Assembly (NCBI GenBank): GCA_036924285.1
Contig: JAYKYS010000018.1
Location: 868,001-932,000 of the forward strand
Source of the DNA: Asterella californica
Lineage: Eukaryota > Streptophyta > Marchantiopsida > Marchantiales > Aytoniaceae
Length of the DNA stretch: 64,000 nt
Direction of reading: 5' to 3'
Positions within the stretch are counted from its first letter, which is position 1; every line of letters begins with the position of its first letter. Below are positions 32,779 through 44,384 of this stretch, in pieces. The position numbers were made by a program, and so were the translations under genes. The notes under the pieces were generated by a model. It saw only the letters and a list, made by a program, of their open reading frames with translations. It did no database searches and was not told the origin of the DNA.

Positions 32779-35700
32779 TGTGGTGCCCACAAATTACAGG
32801 ATGCACGAATTTTTGAAATTTTTAAGAATAATGACTTGTTTATATAACTGAAGAAGCGTTGTTACTTAAGGTTACGTCTTCCTTAACAGGAAGATGATCT
32901 TAAGAGCTGTTTGTAATAAGAAGTTGACTTCTTTAGAAGACGACCGTCTTCGGAAGACCGTCTTCTCAGTTGCGTCTTCAGAAGACGAGAAGACGACGGA
33001 AGATGGGAAGACGGCGGAAGACACCTGTCTTCCGGAAGACAGCGATCACGAAGGCCTGACCACGAGTTTTCGGGTAAACAAGTAGGTGTACCTACTGAGT
33101 AAGCACCCAGGTGGTAGGTAGGTCGAAGAAGACACCTAGGGTCGAAACCCCTAATCTGCGGGGAAGATGCGTAAGGAAGCGCATTAGCGCATTCCAACTT
33201 CCCGCAGCACAGCGCGCCTGAAGAAGATCGATTGAGAGAGTGAACTTCGAGCTAGCATTGAGAGAGGAATCGAGTAAGACATCGAGGTAAGAGAGAGTAA
33301 GTTGGCAGCTAGTCGAAGGGTGAGATCGAATTGCGGGAGCACAAACAGCAGAAAAAGCGAAGGCGTTTCTGTGGAGCTTCCGAGAAGCTGACAGTGAAGA
33401 GTGGCGAGTAGAAGCAGAGGTGGAATCGAGGTGTGGACCGAAATTGACCGCAGTCGCAGTCGTGTGGAGTCGCATTGAAAGCTAGGACAAGAGCCAGAAG
33501 CGCGCGGAGGTCGAAGGCAACTCGGGGAGCCGAAGAAGACTGTAGAGGTTCTTCCCCCTGTTCTTTTCCCCTCCCACTTCTTCTCGCCTTTTCTTGGTAC
33601 TCCCCGCGCTTCCTTGATTGTGTGCAGGCAGCCTGATCGATTACCCCACCCCCATTCTTTCTATTGAGATATTGGGCGCGGAAGCGCTGCCCAATTTCTG
33701 TCGAGACATCTCCTTGCTTCTTCCCGGGCTCAATTCGAGCTTCTCTACTCCTAGCCCTCAAATTGGAGACTCCAACTATCAATTTCCCTACCCCCTTACC
33801 TCTCTTTCCCCGAAACTTGGAACAGAAGACGATTCGGAAGATGGGAACATCTTCGGAAGACGCTTCTTGAACTTGACTGTCTTCGGAAGACATCTTCGGA
33901 AGACTGTTTTCGGAAGTCGACTGAACACAATTCGTATCAAGAGTGGATTTGCTTTGCTTTTGTGTTTAGAGCGACTTGGTACGAATCCTGAGTGGAGTGG
34001 TGAGTTGTTGTGTTAATTCGAGAAGTTGGAAGTCGGGAACTAGGCCTGTGCCTCCCGGTCTTCCAAGCTTCTCAACTCCCCATCTTCCTAGAGAGACTAG
34101 AAGACTGGAAGGCTGGCAAAATGAGCGAGAAGACGCGAGGGTCCATTCGGGTCTCTTCTGTCCGACCCATAGCAGCCGTTCCTTCTTCTTCCCGAACTTA
34201 GAAGAGAGTTGTGAGAAGTATTGCTGGCAGAATCCGGAGAGAATGGTCGAGGGTCATGTCTTCCCATCATGCAGCAAGCTTCTTCTGAGTGCGTATGAGA
34301 GGTGAGAAGTCAGAAGAACAGAGTGCACATGTCTTGAGTCTGTTGTGAGGATAGATTGCACGTAGGAAGAAGAAGACAGGTGAGACCAGTGAAGAGAAGT
34401 CTGACTTCGGGAGGTCTTCCGAGAACGACATTGAATCGGAAGCTGTCCCAAGTGTCTTCCCAGAGGCCACTGTCACCGCAGGAGCCCGCAACCATCTTCT
34501 GAACCTTTCTCATACTCTACTTCTCGCATATCTTGTATCTTCTGATAGGAAGTAGGATGTAATGCAAGGTGGGTTGTCTTCTTGGTAATCCATGCGAGGC
34601 CTTCCTTAGATAGGATTGTTTAGATATAGCTCGGAAGACGAGAGCTATCTAGGAAGCATTGTTAGAATCCCGAAAGACGGAGTAGCTGTCTTCTGGAAGA
34701 CTAGTTTCGTCTTCTGAGAGTGGAAGCTAGACTGTGGGCACTCGGGAAGAACTGAGCCTTCAGCTCATAGTAGGTGCTTGTGGTTTAGTGCAGCAGATCT
34801 TCCAGGTATGTCGATGCATCCGCGAGGCTTGGTGTTACCAGCGACAGAATTGGCCAAGGCCACTCTTTTCCTCAAGGAGTTGGGTCTCGACTTCTTCCTG
34901 TGGGATTGGAACCTCGCAGATCAAGGGCTTCTGGAGGAGGTGTGGGCCGCGTTACCACCGCGTCACCGTGTACCTGCAAAGGCAGGAGTTGCTCGGGGAA
35001 GACCATCTTCCTGGACAGAAGACTGGTGGCGTAAGGCGTTTCACAGGCCTGAGACCGAGAACCGAGGATATTGGTACGAGAAGAAGATCTTGCCTAGGAT
35101 TGTGAGTTCATGGCATGTGCCTGGGAGTACCACCTGCCTTTTCGTGGAAGACAGGCAGGGGAGGAACGGTTGGAAGATAGAGTCTTACCGGGAGCCGAAG
35201 AAGCGACTTCTGGCGAAGTTGTTTCTGCATCTTTTTCCCAAGGGAAAAGCGCAGAAGACAAGGTACTTAGGAGATCAGGACGTGGAGTTCCTGGAATCAG
35301 TGTGGGATGACAGAGTGCCAATCTACTGGAGCGCGTACATCCACAACTATGTACAGACGGAGCTAGCATACTTGGGTACCCCGGCGGGAGGACATCTGAC
35401 GCCCTTCTTCTGCTACTTGTATGTAGCCATGGGGGATCTTAGGGAAGATCAGCTGGCAGTGTATGGGCCAACAGAGCGACAGGAGGTGAAGGAGGAGACC
35501 TCGGAAGACGATGACCGAGAGGCAGCAGCAACGCCCCCTCCCACTCTGATGCCACAGCTGAGACTCGGCTCTCACCAGAAGACGCTTCTGATGAGGGAAG
35601 ACGAGTCTAGTGGGTCGGAAGACGCCACGCCAGTGAGGAAGATGGGTCATAGAAGTGTACCGAGGACACCCATCTCCCTCATCCATTCAGGATCGGAGTC

Positions 35701-38700
35701 GGACTCGGAGGAAGACTTGCTGAGTACCCGATCGGAGCAGAAGACAGTTTCTGTAACACCTGGGAGTCTTCCGAAGACTCCAGAAGACGAAGGATGGATG
35801 GGTACTCCTACTGCGATGCGAGGAAGCGCAAAGAGGAGAGCCGCTCCTGCCACGAGGAGTCTTCCACCCCGGAAGATGAGAAGAGAAGCTTCTTCTCGTG
35901 CACAGAAGATGAAGGCCGTAGTGGTGGAAGAGGCTCTCTTGTCTCTGGAAGACGAAGTCGACACCATCGAGCGAGTGGTGGGGATGAACTTGTCTTCTGC
36001 AAGAAGACGATTGGAGGAGTTCAGTGCCTACTTCCAGAAGGAGATCCAGCCCGCTATGGAGTTACTGGAAAGGAGAGCGAGGGCACAGGAGAAGCCCTTA
36101 CAGCCTAGATTCGGCCTGCGCACCTTGCTGCGACAGGAAGACAGCCAGCAGAAGACGGAGAAGCTTGCAGCCAGGTACAAGGCGGAAGCAGCCGCTTCTG
36201 CCAAGGAGTCGATGCAACTTCGGAAGAGCAACCAGGAGTTGCAGGCGCGAGTACAGCAGCGTGATCAGGAAGTCCTCCGAGTACGGGAGAAGATCACTGC
36301 CCTCGCAGAAGAGCAGACCACCTGGAAGACGCAGCGAGAAGCCGCGGAAGCACGAGCTACAACGGAGAAGACGCAGAGAGAAGCAGCGGAGGCTCGTGCG
36401 CGGAAGATGCTAGCTCAGTCGGTAGAAGCGCTTCGGAAGAAGTTCAACTTCACCGCGGGTAAGAAGTTACTTACCTTAGCTAGGGAATGGGACAGCGGGT
36501 CCAAGACGAGGTTGGTGGAATGCAGAGATAGCATGTTCAGGTACCTGGATAGACAGATAGAAGGAGTGAAGGCACTTTATGGTCTTCCCTCACTTCCGAC
36601 ACCTGCAACCGCATCTTCCCAAGTCCCAGCACCCTCGACTGGATCCGGAATGGAGAAGGAGGAGTTCGATCTCACTGTACACTTGGTGGTGACAGCGTTG
36701 GAAGACGAGAAGACTCCAGAAGACGCCCCGGAAGACATGATGTCTTCTGGAAGACAGGAAGACGAGCCGTCTTCCTAGGTATTCCGCGTGGAGGAAGCGA
36801 CTTCCCCGGACCCCTATGATATCGCCATGGTCCCTAGTACTGCATCTGTGCCTCAGAAGACCGAAGACGCACCATTCGACTCGTCTTCCCAGAAGACCAT
36901 TCCGTCTTCCGAAGTCGAAGCCGAGGAAGACGTAGCCGCAGAAACAGCAGGGCCAGCGAAGAGCGAGGAGAGGGAAGCTACCTCAGTGGTACCCGAGGTA
37001 AGTGCAGGGCTTCCCAGCCCATCAGAAGTCGAGGTAGTAGCTCCGGTAGGAGCAGATCATGTAGAGATTGCCACCGAGCAATCAGAGTAGTTAGCAAACT
37101 CAATCGACACTTCCAAATTTAGTAGGATTGGACATGCTATCTTAAGGGTGGCAGTTTTCCATGTAAAAATAGTTAGGACCCCATGTGGCAGCATAGGTAG
37201 CGTAGGAGTAACACAGTGGAGGGCTAATTGGGAAGAGGGACCGCATGCATGTGAGGTGACAACCTCTTGTCAGCGCCTCTCTCTCTCTCCCTGGTGGTCG
37301 CCTCCCCTGACTCTCGAGGCAGATGGTTAAGTAGGATAGCAGGGTAGGAGAAAAGCTCTCTGAGAGCTCTGCCAGTTCTGTAGAATTCGGCAGTAACTGA
37401 ACATACACACCGATTCTACAGGCAGGCAGGCGAGACACATTAGAGCAGAGATAGTCTTAGCGCACTACACCCGTTGTTGGAAACATACGAATAGTCTTGG
37501 AATATACAGGAGGGGTCTGCATACTCGCACCAGCAGTGGTTCGAAGATGTAGATAGAGGTAGTGGACAGTCTAGGAACAGGGAACGGCATCCTCGTGCAG
37601 TCCTATTGGCTGGGCTGGTGTGTCGAGGAGTAGACGCAGGAAGTAGAGGGAGTGAGCTTCCCAATGCCATTGTGACTTCTTCTCGGGGAATAGATTGTGG
37701 ATTTGAGTGCAGCAGCTTCGCTCATGTCTTCTGGGTGGTGGAATGTATTGAATTCGCTCCCAATTGTGCATGGGAAGTGTTCTTCTTGAGTGACGATGAC
37801 TGTCAGCAGTTGTGGAAGTGTAGCTTGACTTGTTCAGTAGAGCACTTGGGATCTACGTACGAACGGTCTTCTGGGTAAGTGATCCCAGAAGACAGAGCAG
37901 TCAGAGCAGCGAAGTGAAGAAGAAAGAAGCCTTCTTCCCGCAACAGAAGACGACATCCTCGAGTAGAAGACGGTGCAACAGTACTCACGTTTGTTGTCTT
38001 CCTCCCCAAACTATTACAAGCAGGGATGGCTTGTTAGTCAGGATCCGGACTAGAAGCCTGTCGGAATCTTAATTGCCTTTTTTTTCATCCTGTTTTCTCT
38101 TGTTTGGATTTTCTTATCTTTCCCATCTTCTTCCCATCTTCCCTCATCTTCCCCATCTTCTTATCTTCTCTAGTGAGCTTCCGATACTTCTATTGAGCTT
38201 CCGTGAAGGTGAATGTCGTTGTAGCGCTGCAGGAAGACAACTTCCGTAGGCAGAAGCCTGGGAAGGCTACAGGGGGCATACACCCTATGATTTATCCAAC
38301 CCGATGGAATGAGAGTGTGAGAATAAGGTGTAACGACTGTTACTAGTCGACTTCTGCGAAGCCGGACAGCCTTCTTGAGGTATGAGAAGACGAGCTAAAC
38401 CCCCAGAAGACGAGAATCGCTTCGGGAAGACGGTATCGAGAAGACCGGAAGAAGCAACCTGGAAGCAGGAAGATCGTCTTCCCGAGCTTCTCTGTGAATA
38501 GTTGTGTGATATTTTAGTTGGTAGTTGTTTGTTTAGCTCCAGTGCACCATTTGGCGTGTCTGGAAGACGTGTGGTTTTGTGTGGTTTTGTGAGAAGACGG
38601 GATTTCTAGGCAAAACCCGTGTGTTTGTGTGTTTGAACAGATCTTAGAACTTAGAGCAGCGTTACTTGTGCAAATCCTCTGTGGGAACGATATCTTGTAT

Positions 38701-38737
38701 ACTAAATGGGCAAAAGGAGAAATCCTTCGTCACTACA
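32779..38737 (+). mobile_element. D3: solo giant LTR, best copy of the D LTR
   Basis: The unit is 5959 bp, TGTGGTGCCC...CACTACA, with 5-bp target duplication ACAAC (32774-32778, 38738-38742), in plus orientation. It is the most complete D LTR in the window: about 2.0 kb of upstream sequence rich in GAAGAC hexamers, the 760-codon gene (34808-37090), then about 1.65 kb of downstream sequence with a minisatellite. No internal retrotransposon genes are attached. Confidence 0.93.
34808..37090 (+). pseudogene. LTR-borne D gene: about 760-residue coiled-coil protein, one in-frame stop
   Basis: From ATG 34808 the frame runs 760 codons with a single stop, TAG at 36776-36778 (codon 657). D1 has CAG at that place, so this is a recent nonsense change. 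Residues 1-220 form a compact, Trp/Tyr-rich domain (FFLWDWNLADQGLL, WTEDWWRKAFHRP, GGHLTPFFCYLYVAMGDL). Residues 220-370 are acidic and serine-rich with a basic patch (RSLPPRKMRR). About 377-440 and 450-537 are heptad-like coiled coil. About 550-600 is a conserved segment ending FRYLDRQIEGVKALYGLP. The tail is acidic. The layout recalls plant 'putative gypsy-type transposon' proteins (N-terminal mobile-element domain plus long coiled coil), but I cannot assign the family firmly. The frame is in the same sense as the LTR. Confidence 0.75.
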
Positions 38738-38742
38738 ACAAC

Positions 38743-39164
38743 ACATATCCACCCCTTCTAAACATGTACATCTTCCAGTATGCACCACAAAACACTCATA
38801 AAGTTGTGGTCAGCATCATATAATATCTTCGTCCTCTTGATTAATGTCCTCGTTAGTAATATCTTCAAACATCCAAATCTTCTCTATCATCATCCAAGAG
38901 ATCAAACTCCACTCCGACTTCCTCTATGCTTATCTCTTCATCTCACTTCTGAAAGAGTTTCACACGCTTCTTTGCAATGGGAACTTTAAGCTTTGTCCCA
39001 TCAAGCTCTCTTGTGAATATGTGGCATTGTCATGCACGACAAGAACCACATACGTCCAAACCATCACTTAGAGAATTTTCTAAGCGGTGTTGGTTGTCTA
39101 AGCTACTATTGTACACCAACATATAACTTCTTCCTTCATCTCCTTCGGTCTTAACTGACGGTGC
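38743..39164 (-). pseudogene. B2 polypurine tract and 3' end of pol
   Basis: This minus-strand sequence is collinear with 9663-10080 of element B: polypurine tract, acidic Pol C-terminus and the region after the integrase core. Many substitutions and small deletions destroy the frame. The unknown insertion at 39165 interrupts it. Confidence 0.8.
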
Positions 39165-40682
39165 TGTCGTGATGTGAATCATTTCACATAGTAAATGATT
39201 CATCTCTCTGCTAGGAGTTAGTCTCTCTGAGTGAAGTTAAGACGTCAGAGAAGTCGATTCTGGAAGTTGTGGACATTGGCGGCTACGGATTACACTTCTA
39301 CTCCGACACTTGGGAGTTAGTAGCGGTAGAAGTTAGCTTAATGTTACTAATAGTCCTTCATGCATATATTAACACCGTTGTGTTATACGTTTTAAGTTAT
39401 AGTAGGCTGATAGTATGCTAGTTATCTTGTTCAAGCATTTGTGCGCTTGTGCAAGTGACTTCTTACTTGTCTATGATGTTCAATGTACATAACTTAGATT
39501 TACCATGTTGATAGGGTTTAAGCTCATGGGCTGTACTTACGTGTTGCCCATGCACGCTTTTTAGCTAGTTTAAGGTTACTTTCAGGGCTGCGTGTCATTT
39601 TAGGTAGTTTAAGATTTACGTTGGTATTTTAGGAGAGCTAACGTGGTAGCCTATGAGTGAAGATAAGTTACCACGTGGATTAGGGTACTAAAGGACAACC
39701 AAGTGGAGCTATGAACTCCCATGGTCTATTTTTGTCTTTTGTAAAACTTTAAATTTAGAAACAGAGGTCTAAAGGAGAGTTCGAGCAATTTGGTGAGGAC
39801 ACTGCAAAATCTGAGAGTACATGAAGATAGAGCTCGTCGTGCCAAGCATTGTGAGGGAAATTTTTGTTCGATTTGGATCAATAAACAAGGAGTTATGCCA
39901 ATTTGAAGTTCGAGTTGAGTCAAAATTGCATCACTTTTGTTAGATTTGGAGTTTTCAGTGTCAATTGCAGCAGATCGAGGAAATCGCTTCAAACCTTCGT
40001 GGTTGCGTTCACTTTCAGCGGGGCTACGACTGTCCAAAAAGTTTCAAGTCATTTGAGTGAGTGATTAATTCAGGGCGGCCGCTGAAGCAGAGGGGGTCTG
40101 AAAAGCTCTCAATCTAGAGCAGCAACTTCAGAGAACGAGATATGGAGAACGGTGTACAATCAGGAGTCCCAACTTCACAGGGGTGTTCAGCATCCTGTAG
40201 ACTCTAAATCCTGTAAGAATCTTTGAAAGTGATCAAGCCAATTTTCTGTTATAGGTCGAAATAGCTGTCCGAGTATCAGAAATTATCGCAATATCTTTAC
40301 CCGGAACTTTTTTATCCATATCTCGGTGCATGAATTTGATCCCAAGCTGAAACTTCGTGTGTGTGCTCAGTGGGGCCTCTTTTACATGTAGGAGAAGTTT
40401 AGAAGTCTAAATCTTCACATATTTTTCAATCCTGCGTGTCAAAGTTCATCGTCTGATCTTATCGTTGTTAGTTAAGCCTGAACTTTGCATCTTGAACATA
40501 TCAGAAGAGCCAAGAGACATGTATGAGTCTTTTGCAGTGTCACCTTGTAACTTGAAGTCTATCCTTTGAGTAAACCAGCCACAGCTAGAATCCTTACGCT
40601 TCGTTGAGTAGACATATACAGTCTTCATGATCATACCACAGCCAGAAGGTTCTGCCCTTCTCAAGAAACTCTCAACTCGACA
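39165..40682. mobile_element. Unclassified 1518-bp insertion, possibly a solo LTR
   Basis: It interrupts the B2 pol relic, which resumes at 40683. The termini are perfect 5-bp inverted repeats, TGTCG...CGACA, the same start as the B LTR. A 9-bp stem (GAATCATTT/AAATGATTC) lies 10 bases from the left end. No coding domain is seen. A target duplication is not clear (GTGC versus GCGT). A solo LTR of an unidentified family is the best guess. Confidence 0.45.
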
Positions 40683-41790
40683 GCGTTTATAAAATCTGTC
40701 CTTGTTTCTCACACGCGTCTCTTTCAACTTCTCCACTGCAATCTCTACATCTTCAGATTTTCTCTCCAATTGACGAATTCAGACAACAATAAGATCTTCT
40801 GTAGACATACCATCCTCCTAAGATAGAACACTACAAGTGGATATGTGCTCCTCAACTCCGCCGGCATATATCTCGTGATTGGTCATTCTCTTGCTCTCCC
40901 CTTGCAAGCTTTCAAAATAAGTTTCACAATAGGAGGATCACCACGTTCACTCTTTGCATTTCTCTCTGGATTGTAAGTTGTGGTAAAAGTTAACTTTACA
41001 CCTCTTGAAGAACGCTTTAGCCTCATCAATGTTCAGCTCCGCTTGATCAGTCATGATATTCTCAATGCAACCATATCTACAAACCATATCTTCCAACAAA
41101 AATTTGTGGACTCTCTCAGTTGATTTTGTTTGTAAGGCTCGTCCTTCCACTTGGTTGGGCAAATTTTCACGTGCCAAAACTAAATATCGCATCTATCATA
41201 TACCAACTAGCATAATAACAAGATCTACTATCCACTTAGAATACATTGCAAGTAGATAAGTAGGATGTAATCCATCTCGATGTTGAATTCTTGAATACTC
41301 TTGATAAGTTTGGCATGTCTCCACAAACTGAACTACATCTCTATAAATGTTACACCACCAATATCTCTCTTTCAACTTTGTAAAGTGGTATAAATACCTC
41401 TATGTCTTGTCCACAAGCTCTCATGAAACTCTTGCATGAGTAACTTTTGCATGTCAACCTTGCACACAATCCTTTGTGACATCTGACCACCTTGCTTAAT
41501 CTATTTCCACAAATAACCACCTTGTAGCAAGTAGTGGATAAACCTTCGTCCTGATCTGCTTAATATGAGCATCTCTCCATCTTGACTGTCTAGTCAACAA
41601 GCTTAGACAACATCCTTTGTCTATATGAAGAGGAAATCATTCTCCTTCATAAAGCTCCTCCGCGAATGATTTTGAATGCTCATTCTCACCTCCTTGAGCT
41701 CTATAGAAAATAGTAATATCAAAGTCTTATGTATCCTCAATCATCTCTTCCTCATCCTCATACCTTGCACGAGGCAACATATCATCTACT
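40683..41790 (-). pseudogene. B2 pol, integrase to RNase H region
   Basis: This is homologous to about 10080-11270 of element B. A recognisable integrase segment (MRYLVLAREN..., YGCIENIMTDQAELN) has the second catalytic position changed from DRGE to DQAE. Stops, frameshifts and deletions are frequent. It ends near 41790 in the segment equivalent to the RNase H end, where other repeats begin. Confidence 0.8.
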
Positions 41791-41805
41791 AGGTTGTTTG
41801 TTGTG

Positions 41806-42286
41806 CGCATGCATGTCGCTACACAATATACATCGCTGTCATAGATACATCATACATACATATAACACATGGATGATATCATACACATATGCAAGTGTAC
41901 CACAATGATAAACGATATATACTCATTCCATCATGTGTTATCAACCGGCACTAAACAACCACTAAAGTCGAGCCAAATCCACTATGTGCTCGCAAAGAAT
42001 CCAGATTGCATTCACCAAGACTATCCACCATAGCTAGGAGCTTGAAGACTCAACTCGAAGAACTAAAGCCTCCAAGCTTTACCTGTGAAGTATACCCTAG
42101 TGGGCTATCTCAAGAACTCGCCCTAATGGCACTAACGGCCCTACCCAGATTAGCCACTCCGCACTCGATCAACCTAGCCGGGGTGCTAAACTGACGTGAC
42201 AGTTGTCGTGCGCAACACATCACTACACAACATACATCCTTGTTAGAGATGCACCACACATACACATAACACAAGTGTATCACAAT
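41806..42286. repeat. Pair of about 80-110-bp direct repeats in CA/AT-rich DNA
   Basis: A stretch starting GTGCGCATGCATGTCGCTAC (41808) and containing ACACAATATACAT and CAAGTGTACCACAAT recurs at 42208-42286 as GTGCGCAACACATCACTAC, ACACAACATACAT and CAAGTGTATCACAAT. On the minus strand the second copy starts TGTGATACAC right after a G-rich tract (TTAGGGGGGCGAT) that looks like a polypurine tract. This suggests short LTRs or one LTR end, but no internal domain or primer site was found. Confidence 0.4.
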
Positions 42287-42289
42287 CGC

Positions 42290-44375
42290 CCCCCTAACTG
42301 ACAATTAGGTCCCTCTAACTCCAGATAGCCCCATATCTCAACTACATGATATACACCTTCATGGGTGCAAGGATCAAGAGACCGGGTGCTACATCACCCC
42401 ATTGTTAATCGCATGTCTGCAATCCATACCACGCAAAGATCTAATCGACTATCCCTGCTACATACATCAAAGATAAACCCATCGTCCAATAGGTATGATA
42501 AAAAGAGATGGAGTCAAACACTACATGTGCTTTTGCGCACCTACCGCCTTGTTGCACCAGCGGAAGCTCTTGCTCAGTAGGTCACGAAAATCACAATGTT
42601 AACTTGCAAACCACAATCACAAGTTAACATCCATGCACCACTTATCTTAACTCTAAGTGGTTTGGTCCGGAGCCGACCGTGTCCTTAACTCTCAAGCTCA
42701 GCATTCTTTAGGTCCCGACCTAGACCCGGCTAAGTCGGTCCCAAAACATGAGCAAGTCACAACATGACTTGGGACGGACTTCCCAAGTCCAGGGTCTTAA
42801 ACGATACCTCTGGCGCATTTAACGGTCCAACCGCCCGTGATGTCCGTCTGGGTCCAGGCTCTCGAATGGTGGTCTAATCCGCCGTCTCGTTCTCTAGTCT
42901 TGCCCAAGCCCTTGGATTGTTCTTAAGTCTAGACGTCCAAGTCTGGACTGGAACGCGTCTTGGTACTGGCCCAGGCATCACTTCATGCCCCCAAGGTCCA
43001 TTCGTTGAACTCTGGGGTCGGGTGACTCGTCCATCCATGCATCGAGTCCCTCTCATATATACTTTCGGCGATCGACGACCCCGTCCTCCTCTTTGGTCCC
43101 TAAAATTTATACCACAACCTAACACGAGATCGATCATAATTCTCAGCTCAGAGATCAATTCGAGGAGTTCTACATATCATTCGAAAGTACTCGTCGAGTC
43201 CTTTCTAATGATACCTTACTCACCTCGAGATCTTATGTGGAGCTCTGTCCACGACCTAAAATGTCGCTGGAGCTCCAACACTTAGTCGTTTTCCAAAGAC
43301 CTATGGTCCAAAACCAGACTCGAATCTTATGGTTCGGATCAACGTTTGAACCACGGCCCGTCTGTGCCGAACCCACGTTTCGGTCTCGCATCTCAGACTT
43401 ATGTCTCAGACCTGTATCTCAGATCTATGTTTCGGTCTGTTTCAGACTTGCCCTCTTACATCAACGTTCGTCTGGGGTTATTTTGGAGTAGGCCCTTATG
43501 TTGTAACCCAATGCTCCAACGTTGGTTCAGAGAACCACTTAGGGTTCATCTGATCCCGACTTCTCGGTCAAGGTGTTAAGTCCTACTCGTACGTTCACAA
43601 CCTAGTGCAAGTCCAAAGAGTTCTATTGTTCACGTCTGCGTCCGATCACGAGATTGAGGATCACGATATTCACCCCCACTTTGGAAGTTGATGTCCTCAT
43701 CAACAATGATCCTTAAGTTAACGCCAAGTTCAAAATGGGTAGCCAACCTCTTGGCGCCAGAATCGCGTTTTGGTAGCTAACCGCAATTCTCTTCTTGGCT
43801 TGAATCTTAAGTTGTCGCTAGAACACTTAGAAAATTCCAACTAGTCTCGGAGAAAGCTTAACCTTTTTGGCCACCCCTAAACAAAACTAGTTGAGAATTT
43901 TTAAACATTCTACTTAAGATTCTAACTTGCTAACTTATAAGTATTCACACCTACTTACGAGGTCCTCCGAAGCTCACTTTCTGGATGCAACCTTATTTGA
44001 CTTAGAGACGTGCGACTAAGTTTACCTTGCAGTTGTCAGACTGCAATGCGAGATCACCCCAAGCCTCAAGACAAGTATAAAATTCATACTTGCTTTGTCA
44101 ACGCTACGGCAAACCTAAGTCTTGATTTAGATGCTTGTCCAAACCAGCTCGCTTCCTTTGAGTGTGCTTCGTTCTTCCTCTTGACAACATCCTAGGCATC
44201 TGATCAGAACTAATCATAGTCATGCACTATCAATACACTTAGACAAATTTCAAGAAACAAAATCTTTATTTCCACAAAATACGAGGCAAAGCTACAAAGT
44301 CCATCGGCCCAAGTCACCTCAAGTTGCTACTCGTATGATTTGTCGTTCCTTCACTCCTCATTGGAAGGAGATGTC
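42290..44375. other. Non-coding stretch, probably LTR or untranslated part of the chromovirus relic
   Basis: No coding domain is visible on either strand. The sequence is pyrimidine-rich on the plus strand, with short degenerate repeats such as CTCAGACTTATGTCTCAGACCTGTATCTCAG (degenerate, about 43395-43430). Its position downstream (minus strand) of the chromodomain makes a 3' untranslated region plus LTR likely. A candidate LTR start on the minus strand is TGATGACATC near 44376. Confidence 0.35.
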
Positions 44376-44384
44376 ATCATCTTG

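Noticed and set aside
33309..33893. Minus-strand frame of 194 codons in D3
   Set aside because: Antisense to the LTR. The repeated GAAGAC hexamers keep several frames open by composition.
41806..42286. TRIM-type miniature retrotransposon
   Set aside because: Direct repeats are present, but no primer-binding site or clear target duplication was found, so it is listed only as a repeat pair.
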